From Lutraria lutraria (Eukaryota; Mollusca; Bivalvia; Venerida; Mactridae): DNA of 64,000 nucleotides. The translations under genes were made by a program, and so were the position numbers. Positions 11,557 through 24,549 of the stretch are shown here, one piece after another. The notes below the pieces were generated by a model. That model saw only the letters and a list, made by a program, of their open reading frames with translations. It was not told the origin of the DNA and did not search any database. The DNA is taken from assembly GCA_964023205.1 (NCBI GenBank), contig OZ026848.1, positions 32,537,912 to 32,601,911 on the forward strand, given 5' to 3'. How positions within the stretch are numbered: the stretch's first letter is position 1; each line of letters starts with the position of its first letter.

Positions 11557-13171
11557 ACATCATCCGTGAATTGTTTTTGGGAGTTTGCGTCCTCAGTTAT
11601 TTCCTTCTGATGTTATTGTATTTGGAAAAAAATCGTCCGTCGACCTTATAACAGGACAGAAAACAGTACCACTTGTTGTATACGTATACTTTGCAGTTTT
11701 TGGTAAAAGTTGGAGATACATTACAGGATTCTTGTGATTTTGATTATCAAGTATACCTAGCCATGTACCTTACCGTTCGTCTCAATTTGAAACTACACAT
11801 GTATACCATCGTGGATCCCTTCGTTTTATCATGCATATCACTTCATATAGTGATAAATACGTCCATTCTAAAACCAATGCATTTCTATGATTATTTTGCA
11901 ATGGTCACATTTAATTAAAGAGTTTAGGATCTGGTAAAAACGAAAAGCAAAACATATCTTCACATTAATTCTCTAAACCATACTGAAATGTTATAAATTT
12001 AGTCGGCTTAAGCATTCTATACCAGATATGTAATTATCAATTTAAAACATGCCAAATGCTTGCATGGAATAAAATGCAAATTCAAACTCTTAATATCTAT
12101 GATTGTTCAGATTTATGTTTTAACGATAACATTAAAATATGTTAATACGTAAACGTATTTTAACTCAAAACCAAAATTATTTATGCTTTACTTTTTTAGA
12201 TACGAGGTTTCAGCGTGTTCTAAAAGCCTTCAAATAGTCAACGATATTTTTCATACGTTTATTTTCGTGAATCTAATTCTAGATACGAGGTTTTGCGACA
12301 AGGCGCACGTTCGGATTCAGATTCCCGCACACTTTAATTTATTTGCGTGTTTATCCTTTTATTTTGGTTAAAGCCGTTTTTCAACAAATGATCAGTAATT
12401 AACGACGACTGATTAACTTACCCTTAAATGTGGAGCGAAATCACATTGTTGTCAAATTTACACGGAATGGGTATCTGCGTGAACCTGTAGTCGAATCAAA
12501 CTACCTGGTTACAAAATCAGCGTACTAACCATTGAGCATTGGCACGACTTTATTTGTGTGTGTAACTTCTAATCTACGAAGCATTACATGCTATTACAAG
12601 TTAAATGTTTGTACGGCGCAAAATCGCATCCGGCAATTCAATACTAGAATGTGGCCTATGTAACATTTTTCATCAGGATGTGCAAAGTTTCAGATCAAAC
12701 GAATTTGTTATTTTGACTTAACTGATCCCGAAACTAAAGTGATCATCCATCCATCAAAAATACAAGCCATTGATGTTTCATGAATCTCATGAATCTGGTC
12801 ATATGGTTCTACAGATCACGAGGTACTCTATATGTAGTCCCTGTTTCCACCCTAAAATTAAAATCAGGGGGAAACTATCATCTCGATGTATCAGACGTTG
12901 CAATATCTGCTGGAATGCATTTAAAATATTTAAATAAAGTCTCCAAAAATAATATACTCCGTTGTCTGAGGGTACGTTGTCGTAAAAACCTGGTATAACG
13001 GTCCCAAACATAGATTTTCAACTGTAAAGTGACCATTTATATCGAACCATAAAGTGACCGTCTATGTCGAACCAATTAAGTCATCATTTCTCACCTGATC
13101 GGACATTTTTTGTAGCAACAAATCCAACCAATATATTTATTTTATTACTTTTCAATTTACAGTCAATCTTG
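11557..13171. other. AT-rich DNA, no gene recognised
   Basis: Short frames at 11673-11918, 12183-12371 and 12780-12998 lack family features and are composed as expected of AT-rich non-coding DNA. A two-copy tandem of about 27 bp ('aaagtgacc...tcgaacca') lies at 13025-13078. Confidence 0.55.
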
Positions 13172-13335
13172 TGTTTGCGGCCACCTTCGAATAACAGCCG
13201 CCCAGTAAATAAAGGTCATTTTTTTATTAACCGTCACTGATTATTTAGAAGATAATAATCTCCGAATAAAGTTAACCAGTCAATAAAATCTATGTCCTGT
13301 TTTTCCCAAGGGTGGCCTCTGTTCACCGGTTTGAT
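13172..13335 (-). mobile_element. Short interspersed element, copy 1
   Basis: In reverse it begins 'tcaaaccggtgaacagaggc' and ends near 'aaggtggccgc'. It shares beginning, end and several internal blocks (a 'tattcggag' core, a 'gacctttaat' or 'gacctttattta' block) with 15858-16020 in the opposite orientation. Ends 'aggccacc' and 'ggtggcc' are mutually inverted, so it is probably a MITE. Related sequences are common in mollusc genomes (recollection, not checked here). Confidence 0.6.
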
Positions 13336-14667
13336 TGTATTCCTAACATTGTCTTTAATATGAACAACTTGGGACAAAAATACACAAAGGCATAAAACAC
13401 GATGTTTTAACTCGTTATTCCATAAGGAAGTCCTCGAAATGTAGACCTTTGTACATTCCTCTGATCACGTGCACAGTTTCCGTGTGGTCCACGAGAAATG
13501 ATTCGCCTCTTAATAGTGTGTACTTCTACAAACAGCTGCCAACACCAACATTTACAACATATAATTATATCTCATCAGTATCAAATGTTCGTTAATACAA
13601 ACATCTACACTTATAAAACAAGAAATTGAATTAATTATCTTATCGATCTAATTCTTTGATCACACAGTAATTCCAACAATTCGTTGCGGTTACATGCCGT
13701 GAAACTGTTATCATTCCGCTAAAATATTATCACTCCGTTTTATTCCGTTATTTTGATGGTGGAATCATATATATCATGCTCGTGTTCTTTTTAATTACAA
13801 AGTATTTTTTCTTGAACCTAAGAAATTCGGTTAAGTGTTTTGAAGTGTCTGGTAAAAAGGGTGGAGGTATAAATGCTAACACATAATCATTTAATGTCAG
13901 TTCCATCCAGATTCCTTAAGTAGCTGTAATAGTGAACAGATTTCCCAGTATTTGCAAGAAGCATTAAGCTCTAGTGCTTACATGTGAGTATTACGACAGT
14001 TTAGCACTTAATCCTGATAGAATGTAGACATTTGTCATTACGTAAACAACACTAACGACACTAATGCATTTGGAAAACGTCACATTAATGTATATTAATA
14101 TTGTACGCATTAAACTTGCACTTAAAATGAATTACAATCACAGAACGGTTTTCACGCTGATAACATTGACGCATTGATTGACGTTAGAAATGTGCAAAAC
14201 CTTTCTGAAACACTTTAAAATGTGCTCTCAGAAACGCTAAGCGATGAACATGACAAATAATTCAGTGTTTCTGCCAGAAATAGTTAACTCGTCCAATTAC
14301 GAACCATTTACTGAAGACAAGAATGTGTCAGCAACTAAGTCAAGATTTTTATCTTTGAGACGTGAACATTGTCAAATCCCTGGCCTAGACAATGTGTGCG
14401 ATAATTGTAACAAGTAAAACTACAAAGTAATCTATGCTTATATTGATTCCACTAAATTTAGGTAACCCCATGTTGGCATTGAGTTGTTAAACACGGCAGT
14501 TAAGTAATAAATGTCGAGAGAATTACGCGGTTTCAGACAAAATGTTACGAAGAGTTGATGAATTGGTACGTTTCTGTTAGTCGGTTCCGTTGACTTGTGT
14601 GTACAAACCCTTTGGTGCACTGCAACATGGAATGGGAACCAGTTTAATAAGCTCTGTACATTAGATA
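13336..14667. other. AT-rich DNA, no gene recognised
   Basis: No coding frame of support, no RNA gene and no repeat structure noticed in this interval. Confidence 0.5.
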
Positions 14668-14817
14668 CAATAAAACCCATCAACACCGGACCACTTCCGG
14701 ACTTAGCCAAAAGTAAAGTTTTCTAAGAATTCCAGTTTTCACGGCACTTTTAATACATTTGATAAAAAACGTGACTTGAAAATTGTCCGATTTTCAGAGA
14801 ATTCCGGGTTTTTACTG
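14668..14817. mobile_element. Short TIR element related to 632-840
   Basis: A 150 bp element with ends 'caataaaacccatc' and 'gggtttttactg', flanked by TA on both sides. It shares 'ccggaccacttccggac'-type subterminal sequence and a 'tccgattttcag' block with 632-840 but lacks that copy's internal tandem repeat. Confidence 0.65.
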
Positions 14818-15857
14818 TATATCAGTGAGCTTACTATAAAGATTGCATAAAGATTTTCAACACAAGAACATTTCTTCAAGTCAGACGTTCTCTTCTAAAA
14901 TTCCTACACTGAAGAATGGTCGACTAAACGTACCCAAAACAAACCGTGTGTCAATACACCCGTCACATTTATAATTTTCATGTGACCGTTAAAAAGAAAT
15001 AGTCCATTACAAAATTCACGTTTACACAGAATAAAAAATATGGGCACCTTTTCTTCTACAGTCTGTTGAAATTCGAAGTTAATTTGCGATATATTGTAGT
15101 ATGGTTAAACAAGTAGTCCAATATGTTGGTAATGATTTTTTTCTCTTGTACGAGAGATTGATGTACAAGAGATGACACTGCAGTAAGGTTTCCAATGGTA
15201 AATTATAATTCAAATTTATTACTCTGTATTTATGATAATAACGAAAATATTAATGCATACGTTTTGATACAAATTACAGTAATATGTTAGTTTTATTCAG
15301 TCCCATTGCTGATGTATACATGCCAGTTATAAGTTATTTCTTTCGTTTTGCTTTTTGTGTGAATCACTTAAATCAGCCAATGAAAATATTCTACAAAACT
15401 TATTATTTTGTACTGTGTAAATAGCCCTTTGTGAATGCATCAACCAATTGACCTTTACTGGGACTTATATACAACCCATTGTCCTTTTGTAGTTTCACTA
15501 ATTCTTCGATCATATGCGCTCAGGAACGAGAACCAGTATTAACTTCTCTGTCATTATTACACAGTTGTTTCCCTTTTATCAATTGACGCCATACATAAGA
15601 ACAGTGCAGAATGGAGAGACGTGGTGGTTTAATTCAAATTAATTTATTAAACTATCCAGCTTTACTTACCCTTGGCATTTTCTAGTATATAAATCGTGTT
15701 TGATTGTTGTCATGCACAATTATTCGAATAAGATGAAAGTTTAGCAGTTAAATTATTCTCGTTATAAATGAATGCTCGAGAAAATAATAACATAATTTTA
15801 AACAAACCGATTGCATACTTTTCGAAAGCCCCCACGTGAATAAACGATATAGTATAG
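14818..15857. other. AT-rich DNA, no gene recognised
   Basis: Short frames only (for example 15710-15895, minus strand), with no recognisable domain. Nothing structural was found apart from a small inverted stretch 'ctcttgtacgagagattgat' near 15153. Confidence 0.5.
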
Positions 15858-16020
15858 TCAAACCTGTGAACAAAGGCCACCCTAGGAAAAGACAAAATGT
15901 GGACGTTTTCGACAGGTGACCTTCATTCGGAGGTAGTCATGTTCTCAATAATTGAAGACGGTTTTAAAAGAATGGCCTCCATTAATGCTGGAGTGACCTT
16001 TAATTACAGGTGGCTGCTTA
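15858..16020 (+). mobile_element. Short interspersed element, copy 2
   Basis: Begins 'tcaaacctgtgaacaaaggc' and ends near 'aggtggctgc'; partner of 13172-13335 in opposite orientation. The 81-codon frame that starts within it is chance. Confidence 0.6.
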
Positions 16021-16951
16021 CAAAAGATTTACTGAATGTATATAAGCAACTTTTTACTGAAATAATATTGCCCAAATATTCATATAAGATTAAAGTTTAT
16101 TCAGAAAGTGTATTTCAATTTAGCCATAGTTGGTGTTTCTGAGAAAGCTCCAGTAAATAACACCAATATGGAAATTCTTTTGGCTCTTTCTTGTCTACAA
16201 CACCCTGAATTGGAAGCAGTGTTTACTGGCCTCGTTACGCTGCTGGATTTTATACAGGAATCTATGTATGTATCATAATGTCTCTGATCTTACTTTAAAA
16301 GTTACCAAAGGCGTCCACAGACTATCTACACATACAGTTAATACAATTACTTAATTCAATGCTAAGATTATTTCAGAAAAAGTTTTCCAAGATATAACAA
16401 AGACGGACAATGAAAGTTCTAGCACAAGTTTAACTAAAGGTAGGTATGCTAAGACATATATGTTACAATCGTAACTACTCGGGTATTCCCGGAACTTTCC
16501 GTCACTGAGAATACGCCCGGTATATAAGAGTAGGGTTACACATTTCAAGTTAAAACTTTTTCACAATCACTAAAATGATACGCAGTGTTCCACTAAAAGA
16601 TAATGTCAAAAAGGCGCTATTTCATTGGCAGCGGATACGCGGGTTTATTTCTACGCATTTGAATGTGTACTTATACATGACTCTTTCTATGTTGTTACAA
16701 TAAAATTATTTGAAATATATTTAGATCCAATACACTTAATTGAAGAAATATAACAGGTACGTCAGTATATTCACACTATTTAGTTGAGACCTATTTTCTT
16801 GCGCGGCTTTCCTTTAACCAAGCTGTTGTGGAGTCCAAGGACAGTTCTCAGCTTGATGATAACAAAAGAACGGGATAAATCACATCCCAAAAATGACCAC
16901 CACGTGACGTACCTTAACTGATTAAAATTATTACTAAACTTGTGACTATTA
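16021..16951. other. AT-rich DNA, no gene recognised
   Basis: No supported coding, RNA or repeat features. Confidence 0.5.
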
Positions 16952-17190
16952 GACTGCACTTACCCGAACTTCCGGTTGTTTGTGATTAGATAGTATCATA
17001 TTTATATAACTTTATGCATGTATACTGGTCACAGTCCAACATGATCTAAAACTTATGGTGAATTATTATACTGCACTTACCCGAACTTCCGCTTGTGTGT
17101 GATTAGATAGTATCATATTTATATAACTTTAGGCATGTATACTGGTCAAAGTCCAACATGATCTGAAACTTATGGTGAATTAAATATTGT
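16952..17190 (+). repeat. Two-copy tandem duplication, unit about 119 bp
   Basis: Two adjacent copies start 'ctgcacttacccgaacttcc' at about 16954 and 17072 and run through 'catgtatactggtca' to 'acttatggtgaatta'. They differ at a handful of bases, so the duplication is not brand new. No coding potential. Confidence 0.85.
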
Positions 17191-17576
17191 GTTGTTTATA
17201 TATAGACCACATCAGTGGTATCCTTGATTTAGGATGTAATAAACACATTGCCACATTTTAATATTTCGACATTAGCTCGATCTACAGGCAGTGGCAACTG
17301 ATACGTGATTGTAAATTATAGTAAATTCTCCTTAAATCATCAATAATTAGCACAAACAAATAATTCAAATAATATTGGAAAAATATCGTGGCCGATTACG
17401 AGCCAGACAGTTAATATATACTAGTCTATGATATACTAGAGTATTGTAATGAAAGTCACGAATATTTTCCAGTGTTGCTGTTGTTCGTGCAAATGTCAAT
17501 ACCTTTATAATGGAATAAATGTAAATTTTTATCTTAATAGATCATAATATTGTATGCCCTGATATAAGGACCAGCA

Positions 17577-18890
17577 TTGATGGTAAACGGATGTCACACA
17601 GATAGAAAAATTGCGACAGAAAGTTATCCGGTGATGAAAGTCGTCCCCACTGCTGTTCGAGGCGCTTGCGTTTGGTGTATGGAGCGAATGAAACGCATAA
17701 TGACCGTACGATTACCGAACATGTACAAGACGATTAACGGTCAATTAACGGACATAACCGTACATTACGCACGAGGAACTGACAAAACGTTCTTCGAACG
17801 TTTCAGGAACATTTTTGTTCCGGTCACGTTCTTGACCAAAACAAATATAAATAGTCCAAGGAATGAAAATTCGGGCACATTTTCCGTGTCCATTCTACTG
17901 AACTAATACCGTGATACCACTAAAGCCAAGTCTGTGAATGCTGGGAAGAGAAAGATCAGGGCACAGAGGAAGGCTGCAAAGTCTCTCTCTCCTCGCTCTA
18001 TCAGTGGTGACACTGGAGATCAGACGACCCGAGAGCAAGAAGCCCTAGAAACCAACCCTGATCCACATGAAGAAATCCTGTCTGAGACTTGAGAGATTCA
18101 TGAAGACACCAACTGTCCCATCAACCCAGTCTACTAAATAATTAAGCCAGTCAAAGAAACCCAAGAAATCTTGCCACCTCCGTGATAAGTTGGTCGTAAA
18201 GACAAACCAAGCCCTAGACCACCATCTCCGCTGCCTCCTTCTCTTTTTATTGGTGTGTGCATGAGCAAAGATGTTCAGATTAGCATGTAGCAGGTCAGTC
18301 TGAGTCTGGATCAGGGCCGCTTAATACTACAGGCGGACTCTAATACGACACTCCATGATATATGGACGAAAGTCCTCAAAGTTTCAGACTGGCCTCACCC
18401 ACGATATGCAAGAAGATAATAAGAGAGCCACCTTTATTTTTCATTCGAACATGTATGTCACCAGTTCCATCGTCAGTTGGCATGCATTCCGTGTCAGTAA
18501 CCGTTCACTGAGCCGTCGGTTAGTGTCCAAAACACCTCCGGTTGAACCGTTTTACATGTCAGGTAGTAGTCCGACTGCGAATTCGGTTCATCGGAAGTTA
18601 ACGAATGCGAACTGTAAAATTACAGGACAAGGAGCGCACGAATTCCGATCAAACCGTATGTCAACGCATGGCTACCGTACATCCAGCAGTTGCCCTTGTC
18701 CGGTTGAATCCGTTCCAAGTTTTGAGCTTGCACACAACTTTCCACCGGATTAAACGGACCTCGCCTGACAAAGAGCGCATTTGCCGAATGAGATACGGAC
18801 AAGAAACACATGCGGACGTACACAAACGTATCCAGTATTTTGTTCTCCGTCAGACGTCCGTTAACGCTATCCGGTAAGGTGTGGTAGCTT
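17577..18890. other. CpG-rich island with decayed coding-like core
   Basis: This stretch contrasts with its AT-rich, CpG-poor surroundings. Two CpG-rich flanks (17590-17900 and 18480-18880) share motifs such as 'tatccggt' and 'ttaacg' and surround a core at about 17925-18320. The core reads in one frame as a basic start (SVNAGKRKIRAQRKAAKS) and, after stops, a proline-rich stretch (KPSPRPPSPLPPSLF). Frames of 109, 132 and 90 codons (17577-17906, 18355-18753, 18605-18877, plus strand) are open but resemble nothing recognised. It may be an old transposable element carrying a host-gene fragment, or a decayed retrocopy; function unknown. Confidence 0.35.
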
Positions 18891-19080
18891 ACAGTACATC
18901 AAGGGATTCATAAACTTCCCCCAATTCAGTAAAATATTGCCTGAATGAATGACCGAGTTTTCTACGAGCTTTTATATGTAAGCTCTAATTTCTTCAAAAT
19001 TCTCAACACGCTTTCCAACCATTTTTTAACAGTGGTCAACGAATGGCTCTCTTGAAATGAAGATTTTTGACAATTTTGCA

Positions 19081-19460
19081 CAACTGATTGTATATTGTCA
19101 ATTTCAAAGGATAATAATTAGACATTATGTCATACTAGTACGTAAGTTACTTATTATAAATCGCGGATATCTGGGTGAGTGGTATGTTATATAACATAAA
19201 TGGTGCATATCACATTTGTGCAATAGTACAATAAACATTACATAATCCTCACATTGTTTACGTTGTTCCCTATCTGCATGTGTATTTACATAACCTTATA
19301 TAGTGGGGGTTTATGATATCATCCATTTGCCAAAAATTGTACATTCAACTGATTTTATATTGTCAATTTTAAAAGATAATAATCAGCCATTATGTCATAC
19401 TAGTACGTAAGTTACTTATTATAAATCGCGGGATTCTGGGTGAATGGTATGTTATAAAAA
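19081..19460 (+). repeat. Direct repeat pair of about 115 bp
   Basis: Copies at about 19081-19199 and 19346-19456 share 'cattatgtcatactagtacg' and 'taagttacttattataaatcgcgg' with scattered differences. They are separated by about 150 bp of unrelated AT-rich DNA. Meaning unclear; perhaps two decayed copies of one short element. Confidence 0.75.
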
Positions 19461-22454
19461 CCCCGATTTGTGAATTTCCTTTCACATGAGTTAAACAATT
19501 CATTCTGTTTTGTTTTGTTATTACTTTGTTTTGATGTTGGAAATCTAAAACAGGTCAACATTGAACCAAAAATGTAAGTTTTATTTCAACAAATTATATT
19601 TGCTATAAATTATAATTGTATAATGCCTCTTGACAAGTTAGGTAAAGCGATACATACACGTACTTTCAACATGTTCCATTACAGTTAAACGCGAACATAG
19701 GCATGTATGGCTAGTTATGTCTAACTGTCTTCTGCGTTATAAAATATTACAAGATACTCGTATATAGAAAACTATGTGAACATATTAAAATGTAAACAGA
19801 AAATTTAGAATTAAATTGTTTGGTTGTTTTGGCGACACGCTTTCATCTTCAGCGAATGTTGTTTCCTCAAATTGCTTACACCAGAGACGTAATATCGCGT
19901 GTGACTACTACTTTTCCCCAAAACATTCTGATTTTGTAGCAAATAAAACTTCTCACCAACTGAAATTGCATGTACATGCATGAATTTTCCATTTTCTGAA
20001 AGTTCATTACTTAAACTATTGCTGCCGAGTTTTTCAAATCTCAATTTTGACTGTTAGTTTTATTACACCTCTATTTATACTTCCTACTTAGGCCTAAACA
20101 ATAAGTTTGTTTCGGGTAACCCAACCCTACCTAGCAAAAAGGTGCCGACCCTGATGATTTTTTTACAAATTCTAAAAAACGAAAATTTCAAAAAAATACG
20201 TAAACATCGGCAAGTTTTCAGTCATAAATAAGTTGACCATGCCCACGTATGTTGTTTGTTTGCTCCTATCAACACCAATTTTACTTGTCCCAAGCTGCAT
20301 TCATTACGCAGGTTGTAATTTAATCCAGTTTGTTGTGTAAACATCTTCGTTGGTGGAATTGAATAAAGTTCGTACAGTACGAACCATGCGGTCCGTGTCG
20401 TATTTTCCGAAAATCGTTATACACTTTACTGCATAATTACGAGTTTGATGGTAATTATTGAATCTTTTTACAGTATAATATTGGATTCGGCATTATGACC
20501 AACAAAATAACAATTAAAGGCTCGTTATTTTTCAAGAATAGTCATTATTTGTTCTAATGGTGGTATCTTATCAGTGGTAAGATACTACGTCATCGCGCAC
20601 AATACTCGTACGAAAGCGAAATTCATTTTTTGAAACAAACAGCATTGGATTATTCGATTTCATTAGTTCTTGTATAATATTTCATTAACAAGACAAGATC
20701 AGCAATGTAAGGTCTAAGGCACTGCTGTATGATACTTGAAAAAGTTTGAAGACAATTTAACAAAGTGTAACTTTTGCAGCAAAATGTTAATCGTAAGATC
20801 ATAATTATTAAGATGCAGCCATATAATATTTCCCATGATCATACATTCAGACAAAATAACTTTGACAAATGAAATGGGATTTGTTAAAATGGGTCCAGGA
20901 TGGACCTTTTCACTTACACGATCCAGGATGGACCGTTTTAATACTTTAATTAATGTAAGCGAAAATACCAACAAAGAGAGGAAAAATACATAATGCACTT
21001 TGACTTAAATGCTATACAAACACTCGGTGGAAATCCGTTCTGTACATTCACGACCGATTAAGTGAAAAACACCAATGATATGTTAGTTTTGTGACAGAAT
21101 GCAGGATGGACCTCTGAAAAAAATATCTAAAACATCTTTCTGGCTCAAACCGGCTTATCAACACAAAAAATCGAACTGCACCATTATGAACTTGAAACAT
21201 GTAGTTGCTTGACGTACAACTTAGATTTTTTTCAAAAATGTACATTTAAAAGTGAAAAATAACATTTTACCTTTTTTGTTTACGTTTTCGTGACCAGGGA
21301 AGACCCTTTTAACAGGTGGCGCGAAGACTATGTATCCTACCATTGGTGATGTCTTATCTTTGATCATCTGACACATAAATTCTCCATTTGCCAGGATACA
21401 TTTTAGTCTTTTAATCATAATTCAGTTCATGTTGGAGTATTATTCTAAGTTCATAAAACATCTCACCATTAGTTACGTTTTAATGATATTGCATCAACAA
21501 GATATAGCATTGACATAAACATGTAAGAAAATCAAACAAAATTGCAATCACCATCTGTATTTGTGAAAGAGCTAGGTGATGATTTGTCTCTTAATTTCCT
21601 ACCAAACAAATTTAAAGCACGAAGTTAATAATTTAATGTCATAATATATTGATATGTGAGTTGCTTCTGAAATTCTGAGTCTTAATTGATCCTGAACAGT
21701 TTTGATACTAGACTACATTATATAAAAACATATTATACGGTAAAGACGTTAATTTGATGGTTATGATTCGGACAAGTTCATTTTGTTCCGGACAACCCAG
21801 ATTTTCCAGTTTACTTGTCTGGCAGCAAGTAGAAAAATATGATATTTCCACACCCCTGTGACGGTTTAATGGAGGTGGTGTTGGCAACAATTGAAGATGC
21901 ACTAAATTTACAGATATGGCTATGAATGTTGACAGTGCTGTTACAAAACCTAGTGCCAATATTTAAAATAAACATGTGCTGCATACCATGTATGTATTAG
22001 TCATTGGACTATTCTCTGTCATTTTTGTTCTTAAAATCAAACTGACTTAAGCATGTCTCCCATGCCATGGGGCAGATATATGTTTTTTGCCCTGACTGTC
22101 ACGTTTTGTTTTCTCTTTCGAAGATCAAAATGATCCAGAGCCTTCAAATATCATGGTGTGATTGATATTAAGTAGCTATAGTTATAATTCAAGGTTATTT
22201 GTACTGATATTTCAAGCGACACATTCTTAGTCTGCCTATTTTGGTCAAGTAGTTAAAGCTGCTGTAAACTATGGTATAAACTGTAACTTCACTGGTAGAG
22301 GAGCCATATACGAGACAAATATATTTGAGACAAATTTCCAGTCATAGAACTAATATTTACATAGTATACAAACATACTGAACAAGACTGATTTTTAGGAT
22401 GTTACCCTAAACAAACATTTTTAGGCTTATGACATTTAACAAGAAATCTATAAC
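19461..22454. other. Long AT-rich stretch, no gene recognised
   Basis: Only short frames without domains (65-94 codons on the minus strand at 19811-21959). The motif 'aggatggacc' occurs three times between 20896 and 21115, two of them 35-40 bp apart, which may be a remnant of a short tandem. No RNA gene was found. Confidence 0.5.
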
Positions 22455-22986
22455 GAAACGTTATAGGTAGACGAATTACAAGAAGCATTGGTTTATGTTT
22501 TTTTGTATGAAGTTGCTTTTTTCATACATGATATGGACAATATATTTTATTCAATCCTCCATTATAGAGAGTATAACATATTTACATGATATGAGTAATA
22601 TATTGACAATCATGAGTATTTGACAAATGAATACATTCATGTATATAGTTCACAAGCACATGGTAATACCATACCATACATCAATCGAATAAAATATACC
22701 CTAAATGCTACCAAATTCACCATAATCTGCTATGATACAACCACATTGAACTTACTTGAAATAAAGTTTCCGATATTATGCCATAACAACTTACCTATAA
22801 TATCTATACAGAGCAATGCCTACATGACTTACTTACCTTTCAACTATTAACGAAAGAGCAGACGAACACATTCAGTCAAATATGACAGGTTACGCGACGA
22901 ATAGCCAGTCTAATGACTGACCAATCAAAATGACCGATATCACCATTAGCCAATCGAATGGCCAGTTTGACCCAAACTAGTAATAG
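22455..22986 (-). repeat. Diverged inverted repeat, right copy
   Basis: Reverse-complement partner of 1-540, matching from 'ataggtagacgaattacaag' through 'accattagccaatcgaatgg' and 'ctagtaatag'. The frame at 22620-22850 is fortuitous. Confidence 0.8.
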
Positions 22987-23038
22987 TCTCGCAAACTAAT
23001 TTGTACCATTTTTAGGGGGATTATATTCTAGTGGGTAT

Positions 23039-24246
23039 CAAAGGGGTTTGTCACGAAAAAAAAATCAAAAAATCTTTTTTTCCATGTAACCCATATATAT
23101 ATAGAAGGGAAAGAACTTCGACAATTAGAATTGTCCAACGCGTGTAATAAACTTCCATGTTATTGCAATGCAGTACAAAATATTTAACTCATATATAGTG
23201 CAACGTGTGGGCAACTCAACACGCTAACAGAAAATGTATACTTTTACTACCTTTAAAGATATTTTAAACTGGCTATTGAAGATTTTTCCTCGAAAAGTGG
23301 TCAAATTTTACAAAAAGACACACTGTCGTAAAATCGCAGCGTGTATACCGGTATTCATGTACAGAGTGGATATGTTAAATTACTGACACAACTTCTTAGA
23401 ATGGGCCTTAATTCATAATAAAACACTATAATATACCAACTGCCAATGATTTCGCATCTCGGAAAGCTCTTTTAGTGAAGAATTTGCGTATTTTTTGTTC
23501 AATAGGCAGGCTACTCGAAGTTTACTTCCATGACAGGTCACATGACAATCGCCTAACTGGTGATGAAGGCTTAAATCTGATTGCATGAGCGATACTCTGT
23601 GTGGTATTTGTTTACAATTTACTTGTACCCTGTGCACTTCATCATTTTCATTACGCTATCGGGAACCATACCTAAAATACCACACAGTATCGCTAATCCT
23701 ATTAGAATTAAGCTTTCATCACGCGTTGGGCGATTGTCACGTGACCTATCAAGGAAGCAAAATAAAGAAACATACAAAATGAACAAAAAAGTTAATTCTT
23801 CATTAAAAGTGCATCCCGAGATGTGAAATCATCAGCAGTTAGTAAATTATACCATATATGATATAAATATACTGTTTGGTTATGAATTATGACTAATTCC
23901 ATGAAGTTTTACCTGTAATTTATCAGTTTCGCTATAGATTTGTACACGCTGCGATTTTACGACAGTGTGTCGTTTTGTAAAATTTGACCATTTTTCGAGT
24001 GAAAAATCTTCAATTGCCAGTTTAAAATATCTTTAAAGGTAGTAAAAGTATACATTTTCTGTTAGCGTGTTGAGTTGCCCATACGTTGCACTAAATATGA
24101 ATTATTTTGTACTGCATTGCAATAACATGGAAGTTTATAACACGCGTTGGACAATTCTAATTGTCGAAGTTGTTTCCCTTCTATATATATATGGGTTACA
24201 TGGAAAAAAAAAAATTTGAATTTTTTTTTCGTGACAAACCCCTTTG
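23039..24246. mobile_element. Foldback hAT-type element with 8 bp target duplication
   Basis: The element begins 'caaaggggtttgtcacg' and ends with its exact inverse, and is flanked by the 8 bp direct duplication GTGGGTAT (23031-23038 and 24247-24254). An 8 bp duplication and a CAAAG end fit the hAT superfamily. Nearly the whole element is a palindrome: arms of about 0.57 kb fold around a centre near 23642, leaving a spacer of about 70 bp. It has no transposase frame and is non-autonomous. Truncated copies lie at 51925-53091 and 58620-59786, and a fragment at 46487-46575. Confidence 0.9.
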
Positions 24247-24549
24247 GTGGGTATAGCTAAAAACTAACTCAGAAAATGCAACAAAAATATTATTTCCAGC
24301 AGAGGTCAAATGTTTAAATATGTATATGTCATTTTTGAGTTTTATCTGCTACAGAATTTACGAAATGTTGTCACACGTGATATTTTAAGTTGCCTATATC
24401 TTGTTATATACGTCTCTGCTTGCACATAGCAATCATTAGTGCAGGAAAGTGAGGAAACCAGGTTTGTTAAGGGCACTAAAGCTCATAAACCGATACAAGA
24501 AATCCTTACAGATCGATTTTCTAAAATAACATTATTTATTTAATTCCAG

